DNA from: Limnohabitans sp. 2KL-1 | GTDB taxonomy: Bacteria; Pseudomonadota; Gammaproteobacteria; Burkholderiales; Burkholderiaceae_C | Direction: 5' to 3' | Length of the DNA: 64,000 nt | Assembly (NCBI RefSeq): GCF_003063435.1 | Contig: NZ_NESL01000008.1 | Coordinates: 89,808-153,807 of the forward strand | In this document: piece by piece, positions 63,785-64,000 of the stretch | Layout: every line of letters starts with the position of its first letter | How positions within the stretch are numbered: position 1 is the first letter of the stretch | Notes under the pieces: generated by a model | What the model saw: only the letters and a program-made list of their open reading frames with translations | What the model was told of the DNA's origin: nothing | Database searches by the model: none | Program-made: the position numbers and the translations under genes

Positions 63785-64000
63785 GTGCGCCCAGCATGGG
63801 CGCACACCTGCGGGTGCAAGTCCCGCTGCGAGCTGGTCACAGTGAGCAAAGCGAAGCGCAACTGCGTGAGGGTGACCGAGCGTGGGAAGGAAGCGTGGAG
63901 CGTAAATCGTGAGCCGATGAACAAGAACCGCATAGAAGGCGTTGCCAAGCAGGGCGAGCAGGCCCATTACTGCAAAGCTCTTGTGACCAAGGCGAGGTGG
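63785..64000 (+). mobile_element. 5' part of a group II intron (continues beyond the window)
   Basis: The sequence starts GTGCGCCCAGCATGGGCGCA, the GUGYG 5' splice-site consensus followed by the first domain I stem (GCGCCCA/TGGGCGC). Next come GGGTGCAAGTCCC, a GAGCTGGTCAC stretch and GGAAGCGTGGAGCGTAAATCGTGAGCCGATGAACAAGAACC, split here only by my reading, all typical of the domain I RNA of bacterial group II introns. The reverse transcriptase gene expected in domain IV would lie to the right of the window. Insertion directly behind a terminator stem recalls the target choice of class C introns, but the class is not established. Confidence 0.8.

Overview
The window reads as chromosomal DNA of a betaproteobacterium of the order Burkholderiales, most likely a Comamonadaceae-type freshwater bacterium. 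The evidence is high GC with G/C-ending codons, tightly packed genes with many 4-nt ATGA start/stop overlaps, a polyhydroxybutyrate phasin, EF-P with Arg32 together with its rhamnosyltransferase EarP, and ubiquinone-type housekeeping genes. The genus is inference only.

Layout. 1-1.1 kb: the start of an HD-domain hydrolase, a decayed HigA-like antitoxin fragment and an intact Phd/ParE-type toxin-antitoxin pair. 1.2-6.5 kb: a short-chain dehydrogenase under a palindromic operator, cyclopropane fatty acid synthase, two small membrane proteins and the ahpC-ahpF peroxide defence pair. 6.7-14.5 kb: an eight-gene iron block on the minus strand (Fe3+ binding protein, TonB-dependent siderophore receptor, PiuC-like dioxygenase, an FMN alpha-hydroxyacid oxidase, tonB, exbB, exbD, hemP) headed by a Fur-box-like site. 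14.5-16.2 kb: a patatin lipoprotein and the phasin. 16.4-22 kb: a translationally coupled run of histone-deacetylase-like amidohydrolase, hotdog thioesterase, nitroreductase and a Liv-type ABC transporter with a fused permease but no binding protein. 22-28.3 kb: pncB, a NhaD-type antiporter, a D-2-hydroxyacid dehydrogenase, rmuC and an MFS carrier. 28.4-34.8 kb: a LOG-family protein, efp, a split YeeE/YedE pair, earP, uvrC, pgsA. 34.8-37.8 kb: a DMT exporter and a divergent LysR/dmlA-type pair around a strong palindrome. 38-40.5 kb: HU, tRNA-Val, ppiD, tRNA-His. 40.7-46.7 kb: quinone reductase, surE-pcm-nlpD, a PolB-like exonuclease and rlmD. 46.7-50.7 kb: a Bax-inhibitor-like protein, a GlcG-like protein, an SDR, an L-2-hydroxyglutarate-oxidase-like enzyme and BrnT/BrnA. 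50.7-54.1 kb: a truncated lipase chaperone, pyrD, rpiA, ribD. 54.1-57.7 kb: type IV minor pilin genes pilE-like, pilW, pilX, pilV with a divergent fimT. 57.8-63.7 kb: nrdR, glyA, a lytic transglycosylase with a structured leader and a large DUF349 protein. The window ends inside the 5' part of a group II intron placed just behind a terminator.

Most of the window is ordinary core genome. The observations most worth following are the structured leaders before the HU gene and the transglycosylase gene, the group II intron beside the terminator, the coupled HDAC/thioesterase/nitroreductase/Liv operon, Ca-binding-type loops in three minor pilins, the orphan lipase chaperone tail, and a family of REP-like palindromes. 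I see no CRISPR array, prophage, plasmid origin or defence island.
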